This document shows, in pieces, positions 25,548-34,717 of a stretch of DNA of 64,000 bases; position 1 is the first letter of the stretch; each line of letters opens with the position of its first letter. The stretch covers positions 62,001-126,000 of the forward strand of contig NZ_JACOOY010000005.1 in NCBI RefSeq assembly GCF_014287705.1, given 5' to 3'. The position numbers were made by a program, and so were the translations under genes. This stretch comes from Dorea_D hominis (GTDB lineage Bacteria > Bacillota > Clostridia > Lachnospirales > Lachnospiraceae). The notes under the pieces were generated by a model. That model did no database searches and was not told the DNA's origin. It was given only the letters and a program-made list of their open reading frames with translations.

Positions 25548-26795
25548 GTGACAGTTGAATTTATCTCTGTCGGAACAGAGATTCTGCTTGGAAATATCGT
25601 AAATACAAATGCAGCATATCTGTCTGAAAAGTGTGCAGGTCTGGGCCTTTCCTGCTATCACCAGAGTGTTGTCGGGGACAATGAGAAGAGACTGGAGGAT
25701 GCGCTTCATCTGGCACTGTCAAGAAGTGATATTGTGATTCTTGGCGGTGGACTTGGTCCTACAAAGGATGACCTGACAAAAGAAGTGACAGCAAAAGTAT
25801 TTGGAAAAGAACTGTACGAAGATGCACGTACAAGAGCCCGAATCGAAGATTATTTTGCACGGGTACACAACCGCAATATTACAGCAAATAACTGGAAACA
25901 GGCAATGGTTCCGGAAGGCGCGGTTGTTGTTGATAATGACAATGGAACGGCTCCCGGACTGATACTGGAAGAAAACGACAAGACAGCGATTTTGCTTCCA
26001 GGTCCTCCTAATGAACTGAAACCAATGTTTGAGTCAAAGATTGCTCCATATCTGAATGGCTTACAACCGGAAGGTATTTATTCTAAAATGGTGAAGATCT
26101 GCTCTATGGGAGAAAGCAGAGTGGAGACGGTTATTACGGATCTTCTGGAGACACAGACCAATCCGACACTTGCGCCTTATGCAAAGACAGGAGAAGTACA
26201 TCTCCGTGTGACAGCCAGAGCAAAGAGTGAAGAAGAGGCAGATGCTTTAATGAAGCCGATGATGGATGAGCTGTTCCACAGATTCGGAGATAAAATCTAC
26301 ACAACCGAAGAAGATGTGACGCTGGAAGATGCAGTTGTGGAACTCCTGAAAGGGAAGAAGATGACAGTGACGACCGCAGAGTCCTGTACGGCTGGTCTGC
26401 TCGCAGGACGGATCATGAATGTTGCAGGCGCATCGGAAGTGTATGAAGAAGGCTATATTACTTATGCCAATCGTGCAAAGAGCAAACTGCTTGGTGTAAA
26501 AGAAGAGACACTGGAAGCATACGGCGCAGTAAGCGAACAGACTGCCAGAGAGATGGCAGAAGGTGCAGCAAAAGCAGCCGGAGCAGATGCCGCACTGGCG
26601 GTGACCGGTATTGCAGGGCCTGGGGGCGGAACCAAAGAGAAACCGGTCGGACTGGTTTATATTGGATGCTATGTAAAGGGACATACAGAAGTAAAAGAAT
26701 TTCATTTTACCGGAAATCGTGCGAAAAACAGAGATTATGCCGTTGTGCGTGCTCTGACATTCCTGCGGGAGGAACTGGTAAAAGAAAGGAGTTAA
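25548..26795 (+). CDS. cinA: Competence/damage-inducible protein CinA, nucleotide-recycling enzyme
   Basis: A 415-residue CinA with an N-terminal MoCF-like domain (FISVGTEILLGNIVNTNAAYLS, GGLGPTKDDLT) and a C-terminal nicotinamide-nucleotide amidase domain (TTAESCTAGLLAGR, VTGIAGPGGGT). Such proteins deamidate NMN in the pyridine-nucleotide cycle and often have ADP-ribose pyrophosphatase activity. GTG at 25548 is the start, since CAGGGAGGA lies 8-15 bases upstream and the family begins TVEFIS; an open frame from 25497 overlaps pgsA. The rimO-pgsA-cinA order is widespread in Firmicutes (with recA often next, not here). Confidence 0.93.
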   Translation: MTVEFISVGTEILLGNIVNTNAAYLSEKCAGLGLSCYHQSVVGDNEKRLEDALHLALSRSDIVILGGGLGPTKDDLTKEVTAKVFGKELYEDARTRARIEDYFARVHNRNITANNWKQAMVPEGAVVVDNDNGTAPGLILEENDKTAILLPGPPNELKPMFESKIAPYLNGLQPEGIYSKMVKICSMGESRVETVITDLLETQTNPTLAPYAKTGEVHLRVTARAKSEEEADALMKPMMDELFHRFGDKIYTTEEDVTLEDAVVELLKGKKMTVTTAESCTAGLLAGRIMNVAGASEVYEEGYITYANRAKSKLLGVKEETLEAYGAVSEQTAREMAEGAAKAAGADAALAVTGIAGPGGGTKEKPVGLVYIGCYVKGHTEVKEFHFTGNRAKNRDYAVVRALTFLREELVKERS

Positions 26796-26802
26796 ATCCG
26801 AA

Positions 26803-28428
26803 ATGAATATCAGAAAAATACAGATACAGGAACTTTTGCCGGCACTGCATCTGGCGGCAGAAGTATTTGCAGAAGATGTTGCATCGGCATATACTGATGA
26901 AGGCGTCGGGCGTTTCCATGAATTTATCAGCTATGACTCTTTCCGCGAGATGTTTGAACGGCAGGAAGTGACTATATTTGGTGCGTTTGAAGGTGTGCAG
27001 ATTTGTGGAATGATCGCAGTTACAAACAGCGGGCACATCAGTCTGTTCTTTGTACGAAAGGCATTTCAAAGACACGGTATCGGACGTATGCTTTATCTGG
27101 CAGCTGTTGCATTTGCGGCAAGAGAAGTGCATACTTTTAAGATTACAGTAAATGCTGCGCCACAGGCTGTAGAGACATATGAACATCTTGGAATGCACAA
27201 GGTGACAGAAGAACAGGAAAAGGATGGAATCCGTTTTGTACCGATGGAAGCGGAGCTGGTGCAGAGTGCATACGGGCAGTATAGTTATCATTACGGCACC
27301 GGAAATCCGGGACAGAATGCTTATGGTTACGGTGCAGGCAGTTCTTCAAGCGGCTCTTATAGTTATGGCCCGGGACCGGAAGAAAACGGGCAGGGACCAG
27401 CAGGAACATACAGTCATCAGGTACAGATGCCACAGCGGAGATCTGCAGTACCGGTCATCGTTGGAGTTGTTGCGGCTATCATACTTTTGATCGTAGCGGT
27501 CGGCGGCGCATTTTTATTTGGAAGTTTTATCTATTATAAAGCAAAAGATGACGTAGGAATCACAGAAGATCAGCCGTATGAGGATGACGGTGACAGCTGG
27601 GATGATTCGGATGATATATACGATAATGATGAGAATAATGGAAACAGTGGTTCAGACAGCCAGAACAAGACAGACGAAAGCAGTGTGTCAGGCGTTGATA
27701 AGATAGAAGCCTATAAGGCAGATAATCTTTCTTACAAGGTGAAAAATGAGACATACAGCTTCCGTGATTCGGAAAAGACTTCTACAATCATTGATTTTAA
27801 TGTTGCTTATCCACAGATCAGTGGTCTGAAAGGAAAGAATGCAGATAAAATTAATAAAACAATAAAAAACTGTGCAATGTCTACCGTGGATGAGATTTAT
27901 ACACATCCGGATGAGAAGATCAAGCAGAAAGTAATCGAAGCAAACACACCGGCACTGATCAGTTATGTAAAATGCAAAGTGACCTATGCAACGAATGAGT
28001 TTATCAGTGTTGTATTTGAAGATACAAGTGCCAGAGGTGAATACAGCGAGTATCAGACAGATCTTCGTACTGTAAATATCCGTCTTCGTGACGGGAAAAT
28101 TTACGAAGTCAGAGATATTGTAAAGCTGGATGACACATTTGTAGAAAACTGGGCAAAGATCATGCAGAAAGAGACCGGTGACAGCAGTTTTCTTACCGAC
28201 CTTACTACGGCTGAGATGAAAAAGGCACTGGAAGGCAATGACAAAACAGGAGCTTATGTTCCAAATTTTTTTGTGAGCAAAGACGGAATCGAGATCGGAT
28301 TCAATATGGGAAGCGCTTCATCCGGTAAGCAGAGTACAAAATATGCATGGGTGACAGCACCGTATACATTCGACGAAATTAAGAGTTCCGTTGCAGATAC
28401 AGCGTTCTGGAAGGGACTTGACAGGTAA
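26803..28428 (+). CDS. GNAT acetyltransferase fused to a membrane segment and an extracellular DUF3298-like domain
   Basis: A 541-residue multi-domain protein. Residues 1-150 look like a GNAT N-acetyltransferase (FFVRKAFQRHGIGRMLYLAAVAFA matches the acetyl-CoA loop Q/RxxGxG/A; AAPQAVETYEHLGMHKV is the usual C-terminal strand-helix). Residues 155-205 are Gly/Tyr/Ser-rich and disordered. One membrane helix spans about residues 214-240. An acidic linker rich in Asp/Asn/Ser follows. Residues ~300-541 resemble the DUF3298/RsiV-like extracellular domain (YPQISGLKGKNADKINKTI, YQTDLRTVNIRLRDGKIYEVRDI). The GNAT domain would be cytoplasmic and the rest outside. The substrate and purpose are unknown. 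GAAAGGAG precedes the ATG 7 bases after cinA. Confidence 0.75.
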   Translation: MNIRKIQIQELLPALHLAAEVFAEDVASAYTDEGVGRFHEFISYDSFREMFERQEVTIFGAFEGVQICGMIAVTNSGHISLFFVRKAFQRHGIGRMLYLAAVAFAAREVHTFKITVNAAPQAVETYEHLGMHKVTEEQEKDGIRFVPMEAELVQSAYGQYSYHYGTGNPGQNAYGYGAGSSSSGSYSYGPGPEENGQGPAGTYSHQVQMPQRRSAVPVIVGVVAAIILLIVAVGGAFLFGSFIYYKAKDDVGITEDQPYEDDGDSWDDSDDIYDNDENNGNSGSDSQNKTDESSVSGVDKIEAYKADNLSYKVKNETYSFRDSEKTSTIIDFNVAYPQISGLKGKNADKINKTIKNCAMSTVDEIYTHPDEKIKQKVIEANTPALISYVKCKVTYATNEFISVVFEDTSARGEYSEYQTDLRTVNIRLRDGKIYEVRDIVKLDDTFVENWAKIMQKETGDSSFLTDLTTAEMKKALEGNDKTGAYVPNFFVSKDGIEIGFNMGSASSGKQSTKYAWVTAPYTFDEIKSSVADTAFWKGLDR

Positions 28429-28582
28429 AATGCAGAGAAAAGGCGCAGAAAGCGCCGGAATTTGATAAAAAGTGACAATTGACGAGTAAAAGAATTTATG
28501 AGAAAATAAAATCAAGTACGGCGTTAAACATATAACAATGCCTACAAGAGAAAACACACACATAGTTGAAAGGAGTTTTATA

Positions 28583-29275
28583 ATGATTTATTCACATGAA
28601 GTAGAGATGATGTGTCCGGTAGCTCAGGGTGCAAATCACGGACCAGCTCCGATTCCGGAAGAGGCAAAATGGGTAAAGGCAAAAGAAGTTAAAGATATTT
28701 CAGGTCTGACACACGGTATTGGATGGTGTGCTCCACAGCAGGGAACCTGCAAACTGACACTGAATGTTAAAGAAGGAATTATCCAGGAAGCCCTTGTTGA
28801 GACAGTTGGATGTTCAGGTATGACACATTCTGCTGCTATGGCATCTGAGATCCTTCCGGGAAAGACTATTTTGGAAGCATTGAATACAGACCTTGTCTGT
28901 GATGCGATTAATACAGCAATGAGAGAGTTATTCCTTCAGATCGTATACGGAAGAACACAGAGTGCATTCTCTGAAGACGGACTTCCGATCGGTGCAGGAC
29001 TGGAAGACCTTGGTAAGGGACTTCGTTCTCAGGTTGGAACTATGTATGGTACATTAGCAAAAGGTCCTCGTTATCTTGAGATGGCTGAAGGATATGTTAC
29101 AGGTATCGCTTTAGATGACCACGATGAAATCATCGGATATCAGTTTGTAAACCTTGGTAAAATGACAGACTTCATCAAAGCAGGTGACACACCGAATGAT
29201 GCATGGGAGAAAGCAAAAGGACAGTACGGACGTGTTGAAGATGCAGTTAAGATCATCGACCCACGTAAAGAATAA
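28583..29275 (+). CDS. NifU-like iron-sulphur scaffold protein
   Basis: A 230-residue protein with a NifU_N/IscU-like segment: GWCAPQQGTCKLTL, ETVGCSGMTHSAAMASEILPGKT and the CDAINTAMRELF region. Conserved cysteines C54, C61, C81 and C116 could bind a cluster. The domain carries an N-terminal extension (HEVEMMCPVAQGANHGPAP) and a C-terminal ~80-residue tail with no cysteine. I recognise it as the scaffold-like partner usually encoded next to the GGGtGRT protein; that function is not established. The start at 28583 is preceded by AAAGGAG. Codon choice is biased to a few codons, suggesting high expression. Confidence 0.75.
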   Translation: MIYSHEVEMMCPVAQGANHGPAPIPEEAKWVKAKEVKDISGLTHGIGWCAPQQGTCKLTLNVKEGIIQEALVETVGCSGMTHSAAMASEILPGKTILEALNTDLVCDAINTAMRELFLQIVYGRTQSAFSEDGLPIGAGLEDLGKGLRSQVGTMYGTLAKGPRYLEMAEGYVTGIALDDHDEIIGYQFVNLGKMTDFIKAGDTPNDAWEKAKGQYGRVEDAVKIIDPRKE

Positions 29276-29330
29276 TCGCGATAGCGTACAGGTATTACAT
29301 ATCAGGTAAAATTTTCAGGAGGACAATTAA

Positions 29331-30341
29331 ATGGCTTTATTTGAATCATATGAGAGAAGAATTGATAAAATCAATGAAGTATTAAACAGCTATGGCATTG
29401 CTTCTATCGAAGAAGCAGAGAAAATCACAAAGGATGCCGGACTTGATGTATACAATCAGGTAAAAGGTATTCAGCCAATCTGTTTCGAGAATGCATGCTG
29501 GGCATACACAGTAGGTGCAGCAATCGCAATTAAAAAAGGATGTAAGACAGCAGCAGACGCAGCTGCAGCAATCGGAGAAGGACTTCAGGCATTTTGTATT
29601 CCGGGATCTGTAGCTGATCAGCGTAAAGTAGGTCTTGGACACGGTAACTTAGGAAAGATGCTTCTGGAAGAAGATACAGATTGTTTCGCATTCCTGGCAG
29701 GTCACGAATCATTCGCAGCTGCTGAAGGAGCAATCGGTATCGCTGAGAAAGCAAACAAAGTTCGTAAGAAACCTCTTCGTGTTATCTTGAACGGACTTGG
29801 AAAAGATGCTGCAAAGATCATTTCCAGAATTAACGGATTCACATATGTACAGACAGAGTATGATTATTATACAGGAGAACTGAAAGAAGTACAGAGAATC
29901 GCTTACTCTGAAGGACTTCGTTCTAAAGTTAACTGCTATGGTGCCAACGATGTTCGTGAGGGTGTTGCAATCATGCACAAAGAAGGTGTAGATGTATCTA
30001 TCACAGGTAACTCTACAAACCCGACACGTTTCCAGCATCCGGTTGCAGGTACATACAAAAAAGAATGTATCGAGCAGGGTAAGAAATATTTCTCAGTTGC
30101 TTCCGGTGGTGGTACAGGACGTACACTTCACCCGGACAACATGGCAGCAGGACCGGCTTCTTACGGTATGACAGATACACTTGGACGTATGCACTCTGAT
30201 GCACAGTTCGCTGGATCTTCATCTGTACCGGCTCACGTTGAGATGATGGGACTGATTGGTGCAGGTAACAACCCGATGGTTGGTATGACTGTAGCTGTAG
30301 CCGTTTCCATCGAGGAAGCTGCAAAGGCAGGTAAATTCTAA
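29331..30341 (+). CDS. GGGtGRT protein
   Basis: A 336-residue protein named for its motif SGGGTGRT (about residues 255-263), followed by LHPDNMAAGPASYGM and GSSSVPAHVEMMGLIGAGNNPM. It is globular, without membrane segments. The family function is unknown to me. It is linked to the NifU-like gene 55 bases upstream; AGGAGGACAATTA gives a strong ribosome binding site, and codon use suggests abundant protein. A role in iron-sulphur or thiol metabolism is a guess from the neighbour only. The segment NSTNPTRFQHPVAG lies next to the glycine motif and may belong to a ligand pocket. Confidence 0.75.
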   Translation: MALFESYERRIDKINEVLNSYGIASIEEAEKITKDAGLDVYNQVKGIQPICFENACWAYTVGAAIAIKKGCKTAADAAAAIGEGLQAFCIPGSVADQRKVGLGHGNLGKMLLEEDTDCFAFLAGHESFAAAEGAIGIAEKANKVRKKPLRVILNGLGKDAAKIISRINGFTYVQTEYDYYTGELKEVQRIAYSEGLRSKVNCYGANDVREGVAIMHKEGVDVSITGNSTNPTRFQHPVAGTYKKECIEQGKKYFSVASGGGTGRTLHPDNMAAGPASYGMTDTLGRMHSDAQFAGSSSVPAHVEMMGLIGAGNNPMVGMTVAVAVSIEEAAKAGKF

Positions 30342-30395
30342 GAAACGCCTGTTTTACAAGGGTTTTAGATTTAATAGAATTGAATAAAAAGTAAG

Positions 30396-30467
30396 AAAAA
30401 GCGGTTGATTAGTATCGTACTAGTATCATATTAGTATCATGAGATTAGTATCACAAATCAGCCGCTT
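30396..30467 (+). terminator. Terminator with repeat-filled loop after GGGtGRT gene
   Basis: The stem AAAAAGCGGTTGATT / AATCAGCCGCTTTA (one G-U pair) closes a ~42-base loop holding four copies of TAGTATC (starting at 30410, 30421, 30432 and 30446). The short T-rich end supports termination of the NifU-like/GGGtGRT transcript. The loop is far larger than in ordinary terminators. Confidence 0.65.
30410..30452 (+). repeat. Four TAGTATC direct repeats
   Basis: Four exact TAGTATC copies with starts spaced 11, 11 and 14 bases, close to one helical turn. They lie inside the terminator loop. They may bind a protein or be a by-product of slippage. Confidence 0.7.
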
Positions 30468-30653
30468 TATTCTAACTTCTCCATGTCGTTTCTTAGCCAT
30501 TCGAGATCTCGAACTGTATAAACAGATTCTGTAACATCTTTAATGCTTTGACCAACCATTTCTTTTATAGCATATTCATATATTTTTTCTTGATTTTTCA
30601 TATTATATTTCATAAAGTATTAAAGCAGCTAATTCATGCGGCTGATGATTCAT
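30467..30653 (-). other. Two tiny overlapping minus-strand reading frames, probably relics
   Basis: A 44-codon frame (30601-30467) starts MKNQEKIYEYAIKEMVGQ and ends NDMEKLE. A 16-codon frame just upstream (30653-30603) reads MNHQPHELAALILYEI. Neither has a clear ribosome binding site. The composition is protein-like and the two are adjacent, so they may be the decayed ends of a small gene. No function can be proposed. Confidence 0.3.
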
Positions 30654-30690
30654 ATAACATAGAATATCTTCTTTTTGTTTTTACGCAGTA

Positions 30691-30701
30691 TGTGTTATAC
30701 T
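30691..30701 (+). promoter_or_regulatory. Extended -10 promoter of the AraC gene
   Basis: TATACT (30696-30701) preceded by TGT forms an extended -10 element 26 bases before the start codon. The -35 region is T-rich but not consensus. Confidence 0.45.
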
Positions 30702-30727
30702 TTACAAAAATGGAAAGGATTGAAATT

Positions 30728-31567
30728 ATGCGTCACGAAATTGTATCGCGTAACCCGGATGTGGAAGTACGGTTTTATTTATCGGTAGATGAAGGAAGTT
30801 ATGTCGCACCGCACTGGCATGACAGTCTGGAGCTGGTGTATATGCTGGAAGGAAGTATTACCGTGACGACCGAGAACCAGAAAAATGTGCTGCAGGCAGG
30901 AGAATTTAATATTATTAATTCCAGGGTGATGCATTCCGTATTGAGTGGGAAGAACAGGGCTCTTGTATTACAGATCCCGAAAGAGATGCTTACTAAGTAC
31001 ATTCCGGATATTGAATTGTATCAGTTTGAAGTGGATATGCATCCGGAAAATGAGATTGATAAGACAAGACTTCAGAAGATGAAGAAAATCTTTGAAGATA
31101 TGCATATTGTCTACGATATCCGTCCGGAGGCTTATCTGCTGCGTTTTAACAGTTTGCTGTATGAACTTCTGTACACGCTGGCTCATTCTTACTCTAAAAA
31201 AATTGTAAGAAAAGAAGCAGACCGTAATCAGAAAAATCTGGAACGTGTAAATGAGATCATGGTCTACTTAAAAGAGCATCACAGAGAAAAATGTCTTGTC
31301 CCGGAGATTGCCGCACATTTTGGATACAGTGAAGATTATCTGGCAAGATTTTTCAAGAAGCAGATTGGTATGACACTGATGGAATATCTGTATGCGATCC
31401 GGATTGTCAAGGTGCATGAAGAATTACTTGCAACAGATGCTTCTATCGGAGAGATTTTCGAAGCACACGGATGTACCAATTACCGTGTTGCCATGCGTAC
31501 ATTCAAAGAAAATTATGGATGTACTCCCAAAGAGGCAAGAAAGAAATCGAGAGAGAAAGAAAAATAA
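30728..31567 (+). CDS. AraC family transcriptional regulator
   Basis: A 279-residue regulator. The N-terminal cupin domain starts MRHEIVSRNPDVEVRFYLS and contains HWHDSLELVYMLEGSI. The C-terminal AraC helix-turn-helix domain holds VPEIAAHFGYSEDYLARFFKKQIG followed by the second helix pair ending YGCTPKEARKKS. The start at 30728 is chosen because GAAAGGA precedes it; the frame is open to 30548 but that part is not protein-like. It sits upstream of the sugar symporter and beta-xylosidase in the same direction, so it is the likely xyloside-responsive activator of these genes. Confidence 0.88.
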   Translation: MRHEIVSRNPDVEVRFYLSVDEGSYVAPHWHDSLELVYMLEGSITVTTENQKNVLQAGEFNIINSRVMHSVLSGKNRALVLQIPKEMLTKYIPDIELYQFEVDMHPENEIDKTRLQKMKKIFEDMHIVYDIRPEAYLLRFNSLLYELLYTLAHSYSKKIVRKEADRNQKNLERVNEIMVYLKEHHREKCLVPEIAAHFGYSEDYLARFFKKQIGMTLMEYLYAIRIVKVHEELLATDASIGEIFEAHGCTNYRVAMRTFKENYGCTPKEARKKSREKEK

Positions 31568-31679
31568 AAAGTCGGAATCGTCCTATTTTTAGGTCGCTTT
31601 TGTTTGTTCTAAAGATGAAAAATGCCTGTTATGATAAATGCAGATAGAAAGAAAAGCATACATAAGAAGGAGAGAAAAA

Positions 31680-33047
31680 ATGGAACAAAAAACGACGAAA
31701 ATCAGTTTCTGGGAAAGATTTTCCTATGGATGCGGAGACCTGGGATGTAACATCATTTATTCCGCAATGTCAGCATTTCTGCTGTTTTACTACACAGATT
31801 ATGTGCATATCAGTGCCGGTATCGTAGGAACGATCATGCTCGTTTCACGTATTTTTGACGGTGTTACGGATCTGATTATGGGAGTGATCGTAGACCGCAC
31901 CAAATCCAAAATGGGTAAATGCAGACCGTGGATTTTACGGATGGCAATTCCGTTTGCAATTGCCGGAATCCTCTTATTCAGTGTACCGTCAGGACTGGGG
32001 CAGACAGCGAAGATCGCATACATTTTCATTACATATAACTTAGTATCGTCTGTGATCTATACAGCGATCAATGTACCATATGCAACCCTGAATGCTCTGA
32101 TCACACAGGATCAGTACGAGAGATCTGTTTTAAGTATTTTCCGTATGATCCTTGCAACAACCGGAACGCTGATCATCACAAACCTGACACTTCCGCTTGT
32201 ACAGGCATTTGGAAATAACGCATCTGCATGGACGAAAGCATTTGCAGTGTTCGGAGTACTTGCAGTTATCATATTTTTAATTACATTTACAGGAACGAAA
32301 GAGAGAGTAAAACCTTCTGAACATACAAAGCAGGAGAAGATCCCGTTCTTCAAAGGAATTCGCTTACTATTCCAGAATAAATACTGGATCATGATCACAC
32401 TGACACTGGTATTTATTTTCATCATTTATTCTCTGAACGGCGGAGCTGCTGTTTATTATGCAAAAGTTGTACTGAAAAATCCAAATCTGGTCGGACCGAT
32501 GAATCTTGTAGCAAGTATCGTACAGATCGTGGCAATGTTCTTTACCGCATTTATCATTAAGAAGATCGGTAAGAGAAATATGCTGATTCTCGGAGCAATC
32601 ATCTATGGACTCGGATTTGCAATGTTTGCATTTGTCGGAACAAGTTATATCGGAATCATGATCGCATCTGGATTAAAAGGTGTCGGTAATGCCGGAATTT
32701 CTTCCTGCATGTTTGCGATTGTATCGGATACGATCGAATATGGAGAGTGGAAGACCGGATATCGTACAGAAGGACTGATCAACAGTGCTTCAAGCTTTGG
32801 ATTCAAAGTCGGAAATGGTCTTGGATCCGCTATGCTCGGATGGATTTTGGCACTTGGAGGATATGCAGAAAAAGTGGTAGCACAGAGTGCATCTGCACTG
32901 ACAGCGATCAATGCGTTATTTATCTACATTCCGGTGTTATCAGCAGTATTGATCGTAGTGATCATGTGCTTCTACAAACTGGATAAAGAATACGATGGAA
33001 TCGTAACAGACTTAAAAGAAGGAAGAGGTGTCGCGGACAATGATTAA
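31680..33047 (+). CDS. GPH family sugar:cation symporter (xyloside type)
   Basis: A 455-residue membrane protein with about twelve hydrophobic segments of the glycoside-pentoside-hexuronide:cation symporter family. The N-terminus KISFWERFSYGCGDLGCNII, the loop DRTKSKMGKCRPWILR between helices, and DTIEYGEWKTGYRTEGLINS late in the protein are diagnostic. It should import xylobiose or another xyloside with Na+ or H+. GAAGGAGAG precedes the ATG at 31680. Its stop overlaps the beta-xylosidase start by 8 bases, so uptake and hydrolysis are coupled. Confidence 0.9.
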   Translation: MEQKTTKISFWERFSYGCGDLGCNIIYSAMSAFLLFYYTDYVHISAGIVGTIMLVSRIFDGVTDLIMGVIVDRTKSKMGKCRPWILRMAIPFAIAGILLFSVPSGLGQTAKIAYIFITYNLVSSVIYTAINVPYATLNALITQDQYERSVLSIFRMILATTGTLIITNLTLPLVQAFGNNASAWTKAFAVFGVLAVIIFLITFTGTKERVKPSEHTKQEKIPFFKGIRLLFQNKYWIMITLTLVFIFIIYSLNGGAAVYYAKVVLKNPNLVGPMNLVASIVQIVAMFFTAFIIKKIGKRNMLILGAIIYGLGFAMFAFVGTSYIGIMIASGLKGVGNAGISSCMFAIVSDTIEYGEWKTGYRTEGLINSASSFGFKVGNGLGSAMLGWILALGGYAEKVVAQSASALTAINALFIYIPVLSAVLIVVIMCFYKLDKEYDGIVTDLKEGRGVADND

Positions 33048-34698
33048 GAATCCGATTTTCAAAGGTTTTAATCCGGATCCTTGTATTTGCAGAAAAGGAG
33101 ACGATTATTATATTGCGGTATCCACGTTTGAGTGGATGCCGGGAATCCCGATTTATCATTCAAAGGATATGAAAAACTGGGAGCTGTATACACATGTGCT
33201 GACAGATGAACAGGTAGATCTGAAAAAACTTCCATCAGCAAAAGGAATCTGGGCGCCGTGCCTTACTTACTGTGAAGAGGAAGATCTGTTCTATGTCGTA
33301 TATGGTGTGATGAATTCCATGAATGCAAGATATTTTGATGTAGACAATTATCTTGTAACAGCAAAAGACATTCGTGGACCGTGGAGTGAGCCGGTTTATT
33401 TACATTCCGCAGGATTTGATGCTTCTATTCTTCACGACGATGACGGAAGAAAATGGATTGTTTCTCTGGAATGGGAGACAAGAGAAGGATATGAAAAACC
33501 GGGTGTGATCTGTCTGGTTGAGTATTCTCCGAAAGAAAAGGCAGTAGTCGGATATCCAAAACGAATCTGGCGCGGCGGTACAGACAGAGGATGTATCGAA
33601 GCACCGCATCTTACAAAGAGAAATGGTTATTATTATATTATGTGTGCGGAAGGCGGAACCGGATACAATCACTGCGTGACGATGGGAAGATCCAAAAATG
33701 TATGGGGACCATATGAAGGGGATCCGAAGAATCCGATCGTAACAAGTGTTCCGGGCGAGTCGAATGAAAGACATGATCCGGATCATCTGAAACCGAAATA
33801 TTTCAATCCGGACAGCGTTCTGCAGAAATCCGGTCACGGAAGTTATGTAGAAACTTCTCTTGGCGAGGTTTATCTGGTACATCTCTGTTCCAGACCGTTT
33901 GCACCGGAGCTTCGCTGCACGCTTGGAAGAGAGACGGCAATACAGAAAATGGAGTGGACCGAAGACGGATGGCTTCGCATGGCGGATGGAGATAATCTGG
34001 CGAAAGAATATGTAGAAGAAAGCAAACTGCCGGAATATCCGGTTCCACAGATTCCGGATTTTGATGATTTTGACGGTGAGGAGCTTGGAAACTGGTATTA
34101 TGCACCACGTATTATGCCACAGAGTTTTGCTGATGTAAAAGCCCGTCCGGGTTATGTGAGAATCCGCGGACAGGAGTCCAGAACATCGCTGAATAAGGTC
34201 AGTATCCTTGCAAGAAAACTGACCAGTGTCTATGCAACGGTTACAACAAAGATGGAATACAAGCCGGAAGTATACCAGCACAGTGCCGGACTGATCATTT
34301 ATTACGATAATATGAATTATATTAATCTGCGTAAATATTACAGTCAGACACTGGGTGGAAGTGCACTGTCGATCATCCAGCTTGAAAATGGAGAAAAGAC
34401 AGAATATCTGGATACGAGAATTGCAGTGGAGGATGTTCCGATTTATCTGAGACTTCGGATTGAGGGAAGAGAGCTTTGGTTCGAGTGGAGTTATGACGGT
34501 GAGAATTATACAAGAATCGGAAGGACATTTGACACAACGAAGTTCTCTGATGAGTATTGTAAATATGGTGAGTTCACAGGAACATTTGTAGGTCTTACAT
34601 GTGCAGACCGTGTATTGCATAAGCATTATGCCGATTTTGATTTCTTCTCTTATGAGGCAGATGAAGAAAAAGGAGTGCCGGCACCGGAAGAAAAATAA
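33040..34698 (+). CDS. Glycoside hydrolase family 43 beta-xylosidase
   Basis: A 552-residue intracellular GH43 enzyme with a five-bladed propeller and a C-terminal beta-sandwich, close to the Selenomonas ruminantium xylosidase SXA type. The catalytic base is D13 (GFNPDPCICR), the pKa-modulating aspartate is D127 (GFDASILHDDDG), and the acid is E187 (IEAPHLTKRNGYYY); positions agree with SXA D14, D127 and E186. No signal peptide is present, so it acts on imported xylobiose or xylotriose; side activity on arabinosides is common in the subfamily. The ATG at 33040, after GGAAGAGGTG, is preferred over the GTG at 33028. It is coupled to the symporter. Confidence 0.92.
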   Translation: MIKNPIFKGFNPDPCICRKGDDYYIAVSTFEWMPGIPIYHSKDMKNWELYTHVLTDEQVDLKKLPSAKGIWAPCLTYCEEEDLFYVVYGVMNSMNARYFDVDNYLVTAKDIRGPWSEPVYLHSAGFDASILHDDDGRKWIVSLEWETREGYEKPGVICLVEYSPKEKAVVGYPKRIWRGGTDRGCIEAPHLTKRNGYYYIMCAEGGTGYNHCVTMGRSKNVWGPYEGDPKNPIVTSVPGESNERHDPDHLKPKYFNPDSVLQKSGHGSYVETSLGEVYLVHLCSRPFAPELRCTLGRETAIQKMEWTEDGWLRMADGDNLAKEYVEESKLPEYPVPQIPDFDDFDGEELGNWYYAPRIMPQSFADVKARPGYVRIRGQESRTSLNKVSILARKLTSVYATVTTKMEYKPEVYQHSAGLIIYYDNMNYINLRKYYSQTLGGSALSIIQLENGEKTEYLDTRIAVEDVPIYLRLRIEGRELWFEWSYDGENYTRIGRTFDTTKFSDEYCKYGEFTGTFVGLTCADRVLHKHYADFDFFSYEADEEKGVPAPEEK

Positions 34699-34717
34699 AT
34701 GAAAATAATTTTAGGAG

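Noticed and set aside
28442..28456. GGCGC/GCGCC hairpin after the GNAT fusion gene as terminator
   Set aside because: The 5-bp stem has no T tract after it and is too weak to call.
33400..34626. 408-codon open frame on the minus strand
   Set aside because: It is antisense to the GH43 xylosidase, with an odd composition and no ribosome binding site; the sense gene is certain.
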